Source: Cruorifilaria tuberocauda (lineage: Eukaryota > Nematoda > Chromadorea > Rhabditida > Onchocercidae). From it: 64,000 nucleotides of DNA. Shown here in pieces: positions 38,484 through 50,654 of this stretch (its first letter is position 1; every line of letters begins with the position of its first letter). Position numbers and translations under genes: made by a program. The notes under the pieces are model-generated. The model was given only the letters and a program-made list of their open reading frames with translations. It had not been told where the DNA came from and ran no database searches. The DNA lies in assembly GCA_013365365.1 (NCBI GenBank), contig JABVXU010000061.1, forward strand, positions 1-64,000. The letters are read 5' to 3'.

Positions 38484-39588
38484 ACTTATATGAAGTCTGA
38501 AAATTTTATAATTTAATACTTCACAAAATGTAGAGTAAAAGAGAGAAAAATTAAGGATTCATTTTAGATACGAAAGGGAAAGAAAAATCTATAAGAACCA
38601 AAATTAAAGCAAACTAATTAATTACCAAAAATTTAATTTCCAGCAATTTTCAAAATCAACTGCGAATGAAGCCAATAACTAGCAATATTGTTGGTACGCT
38701 TTCTTTCCGGGTGATGAATATGAAAGGAATTGGAAGTGTTGACTTATATAGTTTTTAAATTAATTATTAACCAAGTTTTAAATTACTAATTAATTTGGTT
38801 TGGTTATATGATAAATATCGCATTAAAAATAGTTTCGCAAAGCTCTCGACAACGGCTGAAAAGTAAATATGACAAAACTTTCAGATAATTTTATCCTGTA
38901 AGGAATTAAAAAATATTAGTGAACTATTTCCTCATACTTATTATTATGATGAAAAGTTTTGCATTTCGAAAATCTTTAACGAAAAATTCGAGAATTTTTG
39001 TAAGCATTGACAACATTAAAGAGAAAGTTTCAGACATCAGATATTTTGAAAGAAAAATCGCTCATTTGAAGGGAAAGTCTTGGTTTAATTGAACAGATAG
39101 CTCAAGGAAAAGAGTTTTCCTCTTACATCTAGAATTTTAGTAATTGTTTTTCTATTTTCAAGTCTGAAGAATAAATTGAATTTCGTTGTTTAGTTAATAA
39201 GAAAATATAGCAAGTAATAAGATAAGAAAGATATACTCTTGAAAGCAATTGTTCAAAGATCTTGATGAAAGAAAGGAAATAAAAACTCAAAATGAATATA
39301 TAGATATTAGATGTTTAATCCGGCATTATAGATCTATCCATTTTCCAAACGAATTCAATAGTGAAAGCGAAAAGCATTATCAAGAAGCACAAATCAACCA
39401 CATCAGTAAGTCAAGCGAAAAGTGGAAGATATTTGGAACAAAAATCATAACATTATCAGATTACTAACCTATCACTGAAGAAACTCGCGAAATTCAACAT
39501 TTCAAAGCATGACATTACTGTTTTATATAGTTGCATACAATTATAAAGAAGTAGTAAAATTTTAGTTGTTGAGCATTTGAAAAAAAAC
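38484..39588. other. upstream region of the Srab-like gene
   Basis: AT-rich sequence between the receptor start and its relic copy. Part of it (about 38600-38720) weakly resembles 40210-40310, as if the promoter had been duplicated with the exon. A plus-strand 72-codon frame at 39249-39467 has no support. Confidence 0.4.
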
Positions 39589-39725
39589 CTTGCGCTAGAA
39601 TGAGCAATAAGTCATAATTCATGAACGACCATTATAACCCGAGTATTTACTATAGCTGATATGATAAGGACAGTACTGGATAGAACGGTGCAAGCCAAAT
39701 CAATTACTTTTATAACTAAAGCCAT
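39589..39725 (-). pseudogene. relic of Srab exon 1
   Basis: From an ATG at 39725 the minus strand aligns with exon 1 of the receptor at 38483. Both read ATCATATCAG-TATAG, then AATACTCGG, then GTCGT-CAT, and end in AAGGTTTTTT at the donor. The relic lacks about 65 bases encoding the first intracellular loop. The Leu-Trp codons CTATGG have become TTATGA, a stop. No counterpart of exons 2-5 was seen nearby. It is a decayed partial tandem duplicate. Confidence 0.75.
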
Positions 39726-40996
39726 TTTCATAATAAGTTTGATAATTTGTAAGGAATGAATTGTTTTAATAGAATAGCTATAACTTAATCTTGTTTCCGA
39801 AATCTGAAATAATTTATAATAATTGCGTCAAGGTAATAAGGACGATTTCTTCTATTGCAAAAATTTCTCACTCAGATGATTCAATTCCCCCCGTAAATTG
39901 TAATGAAGGAACGGTAAAATGTCTGAAATGATAATCAGATAACTTATTCGCAGCCTTTTCACATACTTAACTTCATGGTCAAATTATAGCACGGAATTGG
40001 CATGCTTGCAAAGATATTTTCGGTTTGATAATTAATTTTATAATGAATTGTCGCTATCAGCTCTTCTTTTTCGTATCTATCCTTGCATCTATCCGATAAG
40101 ATTTTGTCAGAATATAACCATTTCAATGTAAACCATTCCAACCATATATTTATATGATGAAAAAGTAAATAAGAAGGAGATCTGTAAAGACTAAAATTAA
40201 GACAAGCATAATTACAAAAGCTAACTTCCAAATTACCAAGAATTGACAGGTGGAAGCATTAATTGACAATAATGTTGACATATGCACACATCCTTTCCTA
40301 ACAACTTATAAATGTTAAAAAGATTGGAAAGACGTTTAAAGACATGTAAAAACGTTTAAAATATTCATTAGCACTTAAAATTTTCATTTAAGTACTAATT
40401 AAATTATAGGAAATATAAGTAAATTAAATCCTAGGGAAACAAGTTGGAGAGAAGAACAAATAAGTTCGATTAATAACAACCTCACAGTAAACAATAAAAT
40501 TGAATAAAAGGCATTGAACTACACTTATCCATGATTTTACTATGATACAAGTGAGGCTTCTATGCTAACTTTTTGGTTCGTTTATTATATTCAAAAAAAA
40601 TTAGTAATTCTCAGTGATTAATTTTATGAAACAAAAAGGGAAATAATACTTTCTAAATGAGTGTAATATTGCATGTGAACAATAAAATAAACGCTAAGAA
40701 TTTCATGCTTTCAATCGCGCTGCATCTTAAAATAAAAGTTGAAATCAAGTGATAAAATAAAGAAGACAAATAAAAGTGCATAGTAAAGAAATAATAAGAG
40801 CTGATGAAATCTCGTTTCCTATTTATTTTTAATTATTTTCTGTAAAATTATGATATATCAAATTGTAGCAGTAAATCGTTATCGTCATTTTCCAATCACT
40901 ATTATCATTGTTTACCTGCTCCGACTAACGAAGTATTATTCATTATGAATTAAAGTTGTATTGTTTTCAAGACCGAAGTTCGATGATCTATAGCCT
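39726..40996. other. intergenic, remnants of the duplication
   Basis: AT-rich sequence. A 90-codon minus-strand frame (39959-40231) has no recognisable domain. The stretch near 40210-40310 is weakly similar to the upstream region of the intact receptor. Confidence 0.35.
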
Positions 40997-41218
40997 TCAT
41001 TTTCTACAAAGATTAATTTCAAAAAGCCTCTTCATATGTAAAGATTTTAGATTTTTATAGAGAGTGTCGCATTTGAGAAGGGATCGGGCAATTAATAAAG
41101 GCACATTGTAACTTGTTAGGGGTAAGCCGAAATCTAACTTCATCAAAATTTCAGTTTCTGTCGTCATTAAACACAGATGAACTAATACCAAACATATTTT
41201 AAAAAATGTTCTGCACAT
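40997..41218 (-). CDS. candidate small secreted protein
   Basis: A single-exon frame of 73 codons begins at an ATG two bases after TATCTTTCACCAG, a good acceptor and possible trans-splice site. The N-terminus is leader-like (FFKICLVLVHLCLM). It is followed by about 50 residues with one dibasic KR and two cysteines (LLKCDTLYKNLKSLHMKR and a terminal NLCRK). No family was recognised. In DNA this AT-rich a frame of this length can occur by chance, so the leader and acceptor are the main support. Confidence 0.3.
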   Translation of the reverse strand: MCRTFFKICLVLVHLCLMTTETEILMKLDFGLPLTSYNVPLLIARSLLKCDTLYKNLKSLHMKRLFEINLCRK

Positions 41219-41792
41219 TTCTGGTGAAAGATAATTACTCCAAAAGCTTGAATCTTATGCAATTTATTGATTTCTCCTTGATTATTACAAATTGAGTTAT
41301 AATTCTTCTATTTTTTTAAATTACCCAAGTAAATATACGGGAAAAAAATGAAACAAAATATAAAACGTTAACAGGGATTAATTTGTGAAGTCATTTTTAT
41401 TAAGAAGTAAATACGTATCATTATTCCCAGAAAGAAAATTATCAAATTAATAAATATCAGAAGTTATCAAAATTACTGATATTGAGGAGGTAGAAAAAAG
41501 CAAACAAATGTCAATTTTTCAGTACTATGTTGCTGATAATAACGTACACATGTAATCGTTGGTAGAGAACACCATCTTAATATTCAGACAACTTTTCAGG
41601 AACCAGTAAATATGTACAGAGCAGGAAAGATGCAACGGTAAAATAAAGAATTGCTCATATGTGTTAGCAACAGCATTCTACATAATATACTGTGCAAAAT
41701 CAGAAAAAAAAAACTCATCACTGGAATGAATTAAAAACAATCAAAAATTTTGCTTTTAAAACAAAATAATATAGTAAAATGGAATTGATTCT
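41219..41792. other. intergenic, nothing recognised
   Basis: AT-rich sequence between the small frame and the 3' end of the acyltransferase. It contains a ten-base match to the nematode SL1 leader near 41320 that is not part of an SL RNA gene. Confidence 0.45.
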
Positions 41793-44158
41793 CTATTTTA
41801 AACGTAATTCGTCGCTTATTTTTCGATAAACATTTTCCATCTGTTTATGACATTCTTCACTTATACTGTTAATATCAGAATATGCGAATGGATCGACTGC
41901 AGGAAGAATTTCAATTATTACACGACCACCATAGTCAAATTTATAATCAGCCTAAAATGTTTTAAGTTATAGTGGGATTAATATAAATAATAAAGACTTA
42001 GCTAATTACACAGATATAAAATTAACGGGAGTAAAAGACATTAAGTTCAAAAATTAAATATAAAACCTTACTTTTCGATAGAATGATTGGTATGATGAAA
42101 TTACTATCGGAACGATTGGAACCTGCAGAAGTATAACTAGGAAGTTATGTAAGAAACTGGTAATGCTGACAAATTGAAAACTGAATATCAGGTTTTTCAA
42201 TCTTATTTACCAAAAAGATAAAATGATTAAATGAATCTTTATTTAAACACTTAAGAAACTACCTATCTTATGGACTAAAAACAGAGGAAAAATTGTAAAT
42301 GACATACTTTGGCTTCACGGGCTATAATGAAAGCACCCTTTTTAAACGGGAGCATAGTACCACTCGAGTTTCTTGTTCCTTCAGGGAATATCCATATCTT
42401 TCTCTGAAATTGCACATATTAGTCTTTACTTTTTCGAAAATAAAGACCGGTGCAAATCAGAATTAGTCTCTCGCATTTTCATGCTCTCTTAAGTATTCAT
42501 TCTAAGGTGGAAGTAATGAGAATACAAAATGCGAATTCAAAAGATATCTCAGATACGGACTAGATGATAAAACATCTTATGAAATGGTTTTTTAATCATC
42601 AATTTTTTGATAAAATAATATAAAGAAAAAGCTCTGCACCGAAAGTGAAATATTCTGAGGACATACATGATTTCCTATTGCATTGATGGCTTGCTCGACT
42701 GATTTATGTGCATCGACTTTGCTGAATCGGTTTATGAAAATAGCCTCACAGAGATATGCACAGATGTTGAAGCCGGGCATAAATTTCAAACTACTCTTCA
42801 ATAAAACAACACAATTTTCGGGCCAAACATGAGTTAAAGCTGAAGAAAATGATCGCATATACCATTTATACATTAAGCATATATCTTTCAGACTTTAAAT
42901 GACAAAAAGTTATTTGCCACCTAGTTATAACTAGTCTAATCATTTGATGGAAGTTGATCTTAGGATAGTAACACTATATGTGGGTCGATTCCCTAGGTTT
43001 CCAAACGATATCAGCAACTTGAGAACTGTAATAACTATCGCTGTACAATTCATGTCAAAGAATGTTATTAACTGAAATTTCGCCTACTAAGAAGGATCTG
43101 ACATTAAATTTTAATTTCCCCAATTCTAAGTGCAAACGTTATGCTAAATTACTAAATTTGACATATCGAAAATTAATTAATTTGCGCTTGAAAGGAGACA
43201 CAACTTATCAAAAATAAATCATACTTAAAACATCTAGCAAAGTTTGATGATTTGCAATAATAATAAACGAATTATCGACTTCAATGAGATTCCGATTGCG
43301 TATTTCGTACGATATACCGCACCAAAACGTTAATAATTGAAAAGCGCGGAATGTATGCCTAAAATTAAGCGTATAACTCAGCGTATCACTCATTTTCGTA
43401 GTTCGCAATCCAGCGCTGAATTTCTATGACTCTCGTTTCTGATGTCATGCTTTAACGCATAAATAAAAGTAGTGCTTTTTAGAGTTTCTCAAAGTTTCAA
43501 AGTTTTGATGTTATCTGATATCATCAATATCTCATCGAGATGAAAATTCTGATCAAATTTGTAGAAATATTTCAAGTTATTCATGCAAAGTAATTCAAAC
43601 TAACATTAAACATAAAAATTTTGCAAATTTAAATACTATTCATGAAGTTGAATGGAGGGAACTGAAAAAAAAATGATTGTTAAATGTTATGGTCTTAGTA
43701 GTATAACATAAAAGAGAAATATTTTCCTTCAAGATCCACAGTCTCGATGTTACTTGCGCTACCATCAAATATATCATCTAATTATACTTGATTCTTCTGC
43801 CTACTATCACAAACAGAACAATCATGAACTAGACTTATTAAAGTTTGTTTGAACTTTGTTTTAAGCTGATCGACATATGTCAGATGAAAGAAAACAGAAA
43901 TAATATTAATAATAAATAAAAAGGGAACTTTGGAATGTATAGAAATACCAAAAATAAACCTGATATTTACCAATGATTTTTCGGTGTCCTTCCATTTGAT
44001 AGTGACAGAAATGTACCAATTGTTCCAGCCATTATCAAACAAATCGTGTAAAGGACTACTTTAAAGTAATACCTGAATTTTAGGGAGGTAATCCATAAAG
44101 GACCAAATACAATACACATGAAAATCAGGATATGTACGATATTTAATTCATTCTCCAT
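41793..44158 (-). CDS. acl: 1-acyl-glycerol-3-phosphate acyltransferase (AGPAT/ACL family)
   Basis: Six exons (44158-43971, 43358-43225, 42839-42667, 42403-42308, 42122-42072, 41951-41793) join in phase to give 266 residues, normal for the family. The enzyme transfers an acyl chain from acyl-CoA to lysophosphatidate in the ER membrane, making phosphatidate for phospholipid and triglyceride synthesis. An N-terminal hydrophobic region with TM-like stretches (VHILIFMCIVFGPLW; VLYTICLIMAGTIGTFL) precedes the catalytic block. All four motifs are present: NHQTLLD (motif I, NHxxxxD with catalytic His), EAIFINRF (II), FPEGTRNSSG (III, substrate-binding EGTR) and VPIVPIV (IV). KSSLKFMPGFNICAYLCE is also typical. 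The start lies three bases after an acceptor (TTTATTTAG). It resembles the nematode ACL-1/ACL-2 pair; the precise orthologue is not settled. Confidence 0.93.
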
Positions 44159-44161
44159 ATT

Positions 44162-44174
44162 CTAAATAAAGAAA
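44162..44174 (-). promoter_or_regulatory. trans-splice acceptor of the acyltransferase
   Basis: On the minus strand TTTCTTTATTTAG ends three bases before the ATG at 44158. No upstream exon was found, so spliced-leader addition is likely. Confidence 0.5.
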
Positions 44175-45397
44175 TAAAAAATAATGATATTCGACAATAA
44201 CTTATCGAACGTTGTCAAGCATTAAGAATAGAAGCAATCACAGAAAAAAAAATATAAATACCCCTGAAATTAGACCATTATATTATAATGAATGAGTACG
44301 AGTTAATGAATTATCAAATTTACTTGGCAATGATTTTTAGCTGATGTCAGTTTCATCTCTATCTTTTTTTAATCACTCATAATGCTTCGTCAAGGAAGAA
44401 TGAATAAAGTTGAGCAAAAATAATCGAAATAAACATTGAATATTTTCTGGCTGATTGAGCTTCTATTAGGTTTGTTTTATTATCTGAATTAACTATGACT
44501 TATTATGATTACAATATTGACTCACTGCTACGCTTCCGTTTTAATGTTTCATTTTATCAACAGATTTTACTACATTGCTAAGACAGTTCGGTTTATAATT
44601 GACGTATTTTAGTATTAGAATGTTTTTTGACTATGGTGCCTGTTTTGGATTGCCTAATTTTTTCCTTTTTTTTAATATTTGATGTCGAGTTTTAATATTT
44701 GGTAGCTCTGTACATTATGTGAATGTTTTTTGTTTGTTTACTGTATGGTTTCTTTTTATAATTCTACTTATGATTGAATATAAAATGAGTTATGCTTATG
44801 ATGATAAGAGGATTATTGTTTGCCCTTGATTTTCATAATTTTTTCTGTTTTTTTGTTATTTAATGGATGTTTCTCGTGGAAATGACTTTGGTAATGTTTT
44901 TAAAACAAAGCATTGTTGATACAGTTAATCATAGAACTACTGGTATTTGTTATATAATTTTGGAGTATGAGCTGAACCACGGTTATTCGCTTTTAAGCAA
45001 ATAACTAGTCTTGATAGTTACTTGTTCTTTGCAACGGTCAGGTTTATAATTCAGCTCTTACTGATAGTTTCATTGTTCAGTATCATTTGGTAATAATGAT
45101 ATGGATTAAGAATATGAGAGATGATGATATTGAGTTGATAACGACTTCTACATTATAGAATGACAATAATACAATTTATCCGAAGAACACAGTAAATTAA
45201 TCTCAACAATTTTTTCCTTTCGTTTCAATATAAAAATTATATCAACTAATCCACGATTCTTCTGCACAATTTAATTCTATAATATACTTGACATATAGAA
45301 CACTAAGGAAGAATAGATAGAAACATGGACACTTTATCACTCTCTTCCCTTAAGCAACTCATTACTTCCGGAAATTCGTTAATCATTATGTCTACAG
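44175..45397. other. T- and G-skewed region, no confident gene
   Basis: Plus-strand sequence from about 44590 to 44930 is unusually rich in T and G and poor in C. One frame stays open for about 80 codons if TGA is read as Trp. The rest is AT-rich. No tRNA or intact nuclear exon was recognised. Confidence 0.35.
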
Positions 45398-45749
45398 GAG
45401 CAAATACATATTATCAATATTGTTATATGAAATACTTGGAAAAAGATGTAGAAAAGAGATAAGAAATCAAAGAAAATACTCCTTTCCCACTTCAATATTC
45501 AACAATTCCATCTATCATTCTTCATACTTCCAACTTACTTATTCCAACGTACTTGTCTACCTTAGAAAGTTATGGAAAAGTATTCTCTTAGAAGAAACCA
45601 GACAACAAACTCCCACCACATCCTCACAGTTATTAGATAGCAACTGTGATATCAAACATCGTCCAGCCATCAAATATTCAATGCACTCTGACAACTTATC
45701 GAGAGGTAGTACTTCGGGAATTTCCATTTCTTCTGAATACCGAGATTAG
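45398..45749 (+). CDS. orphan terminal exon, receptor-tail-like
   Basis: After an acceptor (TGTCTACAG ending at 45397) a frame needing two upstream bases stays open for 117 codons to TAG at 45747. It starts with a short hydrophobic part followed by basic residues (LSILLYEILGKRCRKEIRNQ), as at the end of TM7 and helix 8 of a GPCR. It continues as a Ser/Thr-rich tail (SDNLSRGSTSGISISSEYRD). No preceding exon was found in the 1.2 kb up to the divergent acyltransferase, so the gene is either spread over a large intron or decayed upstream. Confidence 0.4.
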
Positions 45750-46803
45750 TATTGATCGATTAATCTAAGAAAGGCATCTATTCGGATCAGTTTTTGTCTG
45801 CTTGATTTTTTTCCACTATACTTGATATGATGATACACTTACATGCTAACGGTGTGCTTCCATTTTCTTCGTTATTAGAGAATGGTGTAGAATTGCTAGT
45901 TATTAAATTAGTTATTAAATAATTATTAAGTTATTAAGTTAATCTCAATAAACCACCAAATTAAAGTGAACAGTATATTTTGAACGAAGATATTAATATT
46001 ATGTACAAATAGCTTGATTTTTCGACTTTTCTTCAAGTATGGATAACGTGATGAAGACAAAGATTATTATTGGACACTGAATCATTTTACTTCTGGTGAA
46101 AAGTAAACTGTTAGTTATTTGAAAACGAAATAGAAATTAAATAATGCTGTGCAGTTTCTTTTCTTATTTGCTTGTTCAATAGTAGCAATAACAATGATTA
46201 ATTGAAAGAAGTTAACTATGAAATGTTAATAAATTTTCCCCAACTCAGCAGGGAATTTTCTTGCAAGATTATTTGCAAATTTTTATCTCATATTATGTGC
46301 ATTGGTCATCACTGTGTATGAAACATTGCAACTTTTAATATTTAAAATTTTCAATTCTAAATAGCACTGAAACTCATAGTTTAATTTACGGAATGCTCAG
46401 AAACTGATATGAAGAGCAAAAGTAACAAGGAAGTTGGGGTTTTTCGTAATTTCCATTCTTGTATGCGAATTTCATAAGGATTATATAAATTTTTATTTCA
46501 CTATATTCTTTTATTCAAATCAACTTAGTTTTATTGCTTTATTTCGTGATTAATTTTTCAAAACATCTTTAATTAATTCCTGATGTTAATTAGTTGAAAG
46601 CATTTGATAAATACTAGCAAATCCGAACCACTGCTGACTGTTGATACAAACTAATTCAAATTATCATTAATTTTGCAGAATTGCTAATCATCATTAAATG
46701 TATTATAATGTAATGTAATAATCAGGTCCATGTGAAGAATAAAACGGACTCATTAACGAAGTTTCGAGTCCATGACTCATTTTTGTTGGAAACTCTAGTA
46801 TAA
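45750..46803. other. intergenic, no gene seen
   Basis: AT-rich convergent spacer between the orphan exon and the collagen 3' end. No feature was recognised. Confidence 0.5.
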
Positions 46804-48666
46804 TTATTGGACATTCAACTCAAGAAGGGATGGTGCTATCATTTCTTGAACACCGCAGGATGATTCACAATGTCCTGCTGGTAGACCTACTTCGCCTGGT
46901 AGCCCATTTGGTCCTGGTGGTCCCGGTTCACCGCGTTTCCCTGGTGGCCCTTGAGGTCCCTGGAAGAATTAATAACAGATTATATAATAAAATTCTTGCT
47001 GGAAGATTATGGAGAAAAATAATTAATACTGCAGTAAGTGCTTGGTATATTTTAAAAAATGATAAAATCATGGCTCACTGTTTCACCAATAGGTCCTGCA
47101 GGTCCCACATTATTTGAAGGAATACCATTCGGCCCGGGAGGACCTTTAGGACCACGTGGACCTGGTGGTCCGGGTGGCCCCTTAATGCCAACTCCACCGA
47201 TAGCATCATCACCAGGTGATCCTTTCATACCAGCATCCCCTTCCTCACCCTGCTTTCCTGGTGGCCCTGCCGGTCCCACTCGACCAGGCAATCCTGGTTT
47301 ACCAGGCAGCCCAGGTAATCCGGGTTCTCCAGGAAGACCAGGCCTACCTTGTTCTCCTTGCTGTCCATGATTGCCTGGTGGTCCTGCGGGACAAATCACG
47401 CTGTAATTTGCTTTTTTAAACTGAATTCTTCAAATTTTTTCATAGGGAAAAACAGTATCGACATAAAAATATGAGGAAGTTAAACCACTTTCTGCTTTTA
47501 CTTTCCTGCATTAGCTTCCACCACCCGTATTACTATCGGTTAGTTTCAATTTCACACTTCACATATTCAATTCAAAATATATTAAATGAAGCTGTATGAA
47601 AATGTCCAGAACTAACCATGGGAAATTAGGTTCAGCATGATCCAATATATCAATTCCATCAATGCCCGCTTTTCCTGGTATGCCAGGAAGGCCATCTGCA
47701 CCTGGTTCTCCATCTAAGCCTGGAGGTCCCCTGGGTCCAGGTGGACATTGTAAATTAATGCATGAATCGCATTGTTGATATTCACTCGCCATTAGGTGTT
47801 CTGAATAAACATCTGAAAACATGAATTAATTTTCAAAGCCGAAACCACCACTCAGTAAAAATCAAATTTATTATATGAAGTTCATTTTTCTAAGATTCTT
47901 GATCATAAATTTTGTGGTATAATTATTTTTCGAACTAATTCAGTGTATTATCAGAAATTTTTTAAAATATACCAGTGAAAAAGAGAGAGGGCAAATAAAT
48001 AAATTATAATTGTGTCAAATGCATTGAATTCACCTCGTTTTATAATTTGACCTTTTCGTAATTCAAGGATATCAATCCAAATGTTTTTTCTTGTTTCCTG
48101 CAATTATAAGCTGAAATTAAAATCTGGATAAAGATGGTTAAAAAAATAAAAAAAATCTGGTTAAAGTACGCTTTCCTAAAAATTAGCCGAAACTTATTTA
48201 GTGTTCTAATTAAAACATAACTAAGGTTTTTACAAGAATAAGTTTTTTAAGGATTTTGTGCAAAATTGGAGCAATCGATTAATTGATTTTAATTAGCTTA
48301 TTTTTTTATAAGCGAATAATCGGAAAAAGTTACAAAATAAAAAAAAATCACCCCCTATATTTGAATGAAATGAAATTGATCGGAGTAGTTAGGGATAGAC
48401 TTTGCAATAAATATATTTGAATTATTGATTTTTTTTGAAATTATAAACAAATTTGAATAAAGGGTTTTTAAAATTTAAATTTGTTAGAAACGAAACTTCC
48501 TAGTTTATACTTCTAGTATTGCCATTCGTCTTTGCAAGTGTTGCTTTGTACGCTCAACTCGTAGAAACAACGATATGTATATGACAGTCATTACTGTAAG
48601 CAAAAAAAGCGATATAAGTATTATAATTCGAGCTCGATTGAAAGCATTTTTCTGATTGTCCAACAT
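46804..48666 (-). CDS. cuticle collagen
   Basis: Five exons (48666-48511, 48097-48034, 47812-47617, 47400-47079, 46959-46804) give 297 residues, the standard size of nematode cuticle collagens. A membrane or signal-anchor segment ([23 protein letters not shown]) comes first. It is followed by a basic processing region (HLQRRMAIL), the family-typical [13 protein letters not shown] segment and a Cys pair ([11 protein letters not shown]). Gly-X-Y repeats then fall in blocks, interrupted at [13 protein letters not shown] and at DAIGGVG, with cysteines flanking the first break ([10 protein letters not shown]). The tail is short with a Cys pair ([12 protein letters not shown]). Chains trimerise, are secreted by hypodermis and are cross-linked into the cuticle, usually under moult-timed expression. 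The start follows a consensus acceptor by six bases. An antisense open frame across the Gly-Pro codons is an artefact. Confidence 0.92.
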
Positions 48667-48672
48667 GGAAAA

Positions 48673-48684
48673 CTGAAATTGTTG
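48673..48684 (-). promoter_or_regulatory. trans-splice acceptor of the collagen
   Basis: CAACAATTTCAG on the minus strand ends six bases before the collagen ATG. It decides between this start and a longer open frame that begins at 48789. Confidence 0.55.
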
Positions 48685-50654
48685 AAGTAAAATAGCTTTA
48701 TGTCCTCGAATTATGAGCTCTTTCTCTTTTATTTTGCTCTTAGGAGAAATTTGGATAGAATTGAAGAGCGTTGAATCAATTCTTCGCATAAACTATTTGC
48801 AAAAAGAGTATTACATAATATATAAATATAATAAATAAAATATCGTTAATGAAAAAATTGTTGCATTATAATCGTATACTCAATAAAATTTTAAAAAGAA
48901 ATTTTGAGGAAAAAATTTTAAGTCAGCACTAATTAGTTTATACAAATATTCGAAATAATCTCATCTAAATTAGTTATTAGTTTTGTGTTATATGAAAAAC
49001 TTTCTGATCAGTTGGAAAAAATTTTAGTGGAGAAAAAAATTAGCAATGATTGTCAATTCTTTAACTTAAGAAGTGTAAAGGTACTAATTAAAATTCAAAT
49101 CATATCATACTGAAATGTCATATACTGAAATAATGCATTGTTGAAACATGAGCAATATGACAATACACTTGGACTCATATTTTTAAGGTCAAGGTGATAA
49201 TACAAGATCTGCGACATCATCGTTCCAATACTCCATAATCAAACTTCTCACTGATTTGTCTGTGATTATTTTTCCCTTCCATGACTGACACATAATCACT
49301 GAATTCATATCACCTCATAACTTAAAAACATTTTCCTTATGACAAAGAATAATCAATTGTAAATCAAAAAATGTAAAGTTGGATAATATAAAACGATCTA
49401 ACAAATGCATGTTGAATTAATTGTCAGATCAACAAATAATTTTTTAAAATTGTTGCTAGTTGGCACACAATTAATTATGCATTTATTATCATTTTATTAA
49501 TTTATATATTAGTTCATTATAAAAATACCTCAGATATATATCTAAACTTAGTGCCTGATATTTAAAATGTCATCATTATGTGTATTTCCACTTAACTGAA
49601 CTAATCAAAAGAAATCAAAGAAAGACAATTTTGAATGTTAATAAATCCGGAAATCTTGATAAAGAATATATTACTATTGATAAATTTTGTCAAAATAAAG
49701 GCATCTTTATAATTCTATAGCAAATCCGTCAAACTGTGATACTTTGAAGAAATTGTTTGGTCATTTTCCAATAATTATTATCACTAATGGAAGGTAAATA
49801 TCGATAATTTGGATATTACATAATAAATTGTCATCACAAGGAGATTAAAATACTGAAATTACAATATCTCTAATGATATCATATGATGCTGAAATAGTTG
49901 ACATAAATTATATAAATTTTATATTATTACTAGGTCTTAAAATGTAAAGTATACATATCAGGCATTTTGAAATATAATTTATTTCAACTATTTATTTAAT
50001 ATAATATGTGATGATGAACACAAAATGTTCCAATCAAACAAACAAGCGAATGAACCTTTTAACATTCTAACTAAAAACTTGTTGTAAGATAGAGCAAAAA
50101 ATTTTTAATTAATATTATTTCAGACGATGATTCAGTGATTGCTGATATGATATCAAGTAATCAGAATTGTTTACAGTAAATAAAATTTCTGAATGTTATC
50201 TTCAACTCTATTTGAATTTTATTGCAGAAAAAATCAATTCAGGAATTTAATCAGCCCTAAAATTTTTATCGAATATAATTTTCAAATGCAAATTAATTTT
50301 TTATTCCACTGCTAGATGATATTAACATCATGCGATAATTAAGTTTCAAGTTTTAAAGTCACTCATTGTATTGCGGAATAATTACTTTGTTGTCACACAG
50401 AATTCAGTAATTATCTGGTAATGTTATTGTCAAATCTATTTTTTGATTCAGAGTTTTACAATATGTTAATATTTATCATTTTTTTGTTTTTCTTAGAAGT
50501 TTTATCAAGTTCTCTTCTTCATTTGATAATTTATAACATATTTTATTCCAATTTTTTAAAATAAATCATTACTTGAATAGAACTCGATGATCAACCAAGT
50601 TATTACTTTCTGCAAATAAATTACTTCATATGGTAATTCTTTACTCTGTTCATT
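48685..50654. other. 2 kb AT-rich intergenic region
   Basis: Very AT-rich. It holds the collagen upstream region and the 3' flank of the aspin-like gene. No exon, repeat or RNA was recognised. Confidence 0.5.

Noticed and set aside
39249..39467. 72-codon plus-strand hydrophilic frame
   Set aside because: Lies between the receptor gene and its relic, with no start, splice or domain support.
41310..41335. Partial match to the nematode SL1 leader (TTACCCAAGT)
   Set aside because: Only ten consecutive bases match, the flanks differ, and no SL RNA gene structure or Sm site was evident.
47059..47419. Plus-strand frames of about 100 codons rich in Gly, Pro and Leu
   Set aside because: They are the complement of collagen Gly-X-Y codons. 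The minus-strand exon has correct splice sites and family features.
48505..48789. Longer collagen start at 48789
   Set aside because: A consensus acceptor six bases before the ATG at 48666 and the normal family N-terminus favour the shorter start.
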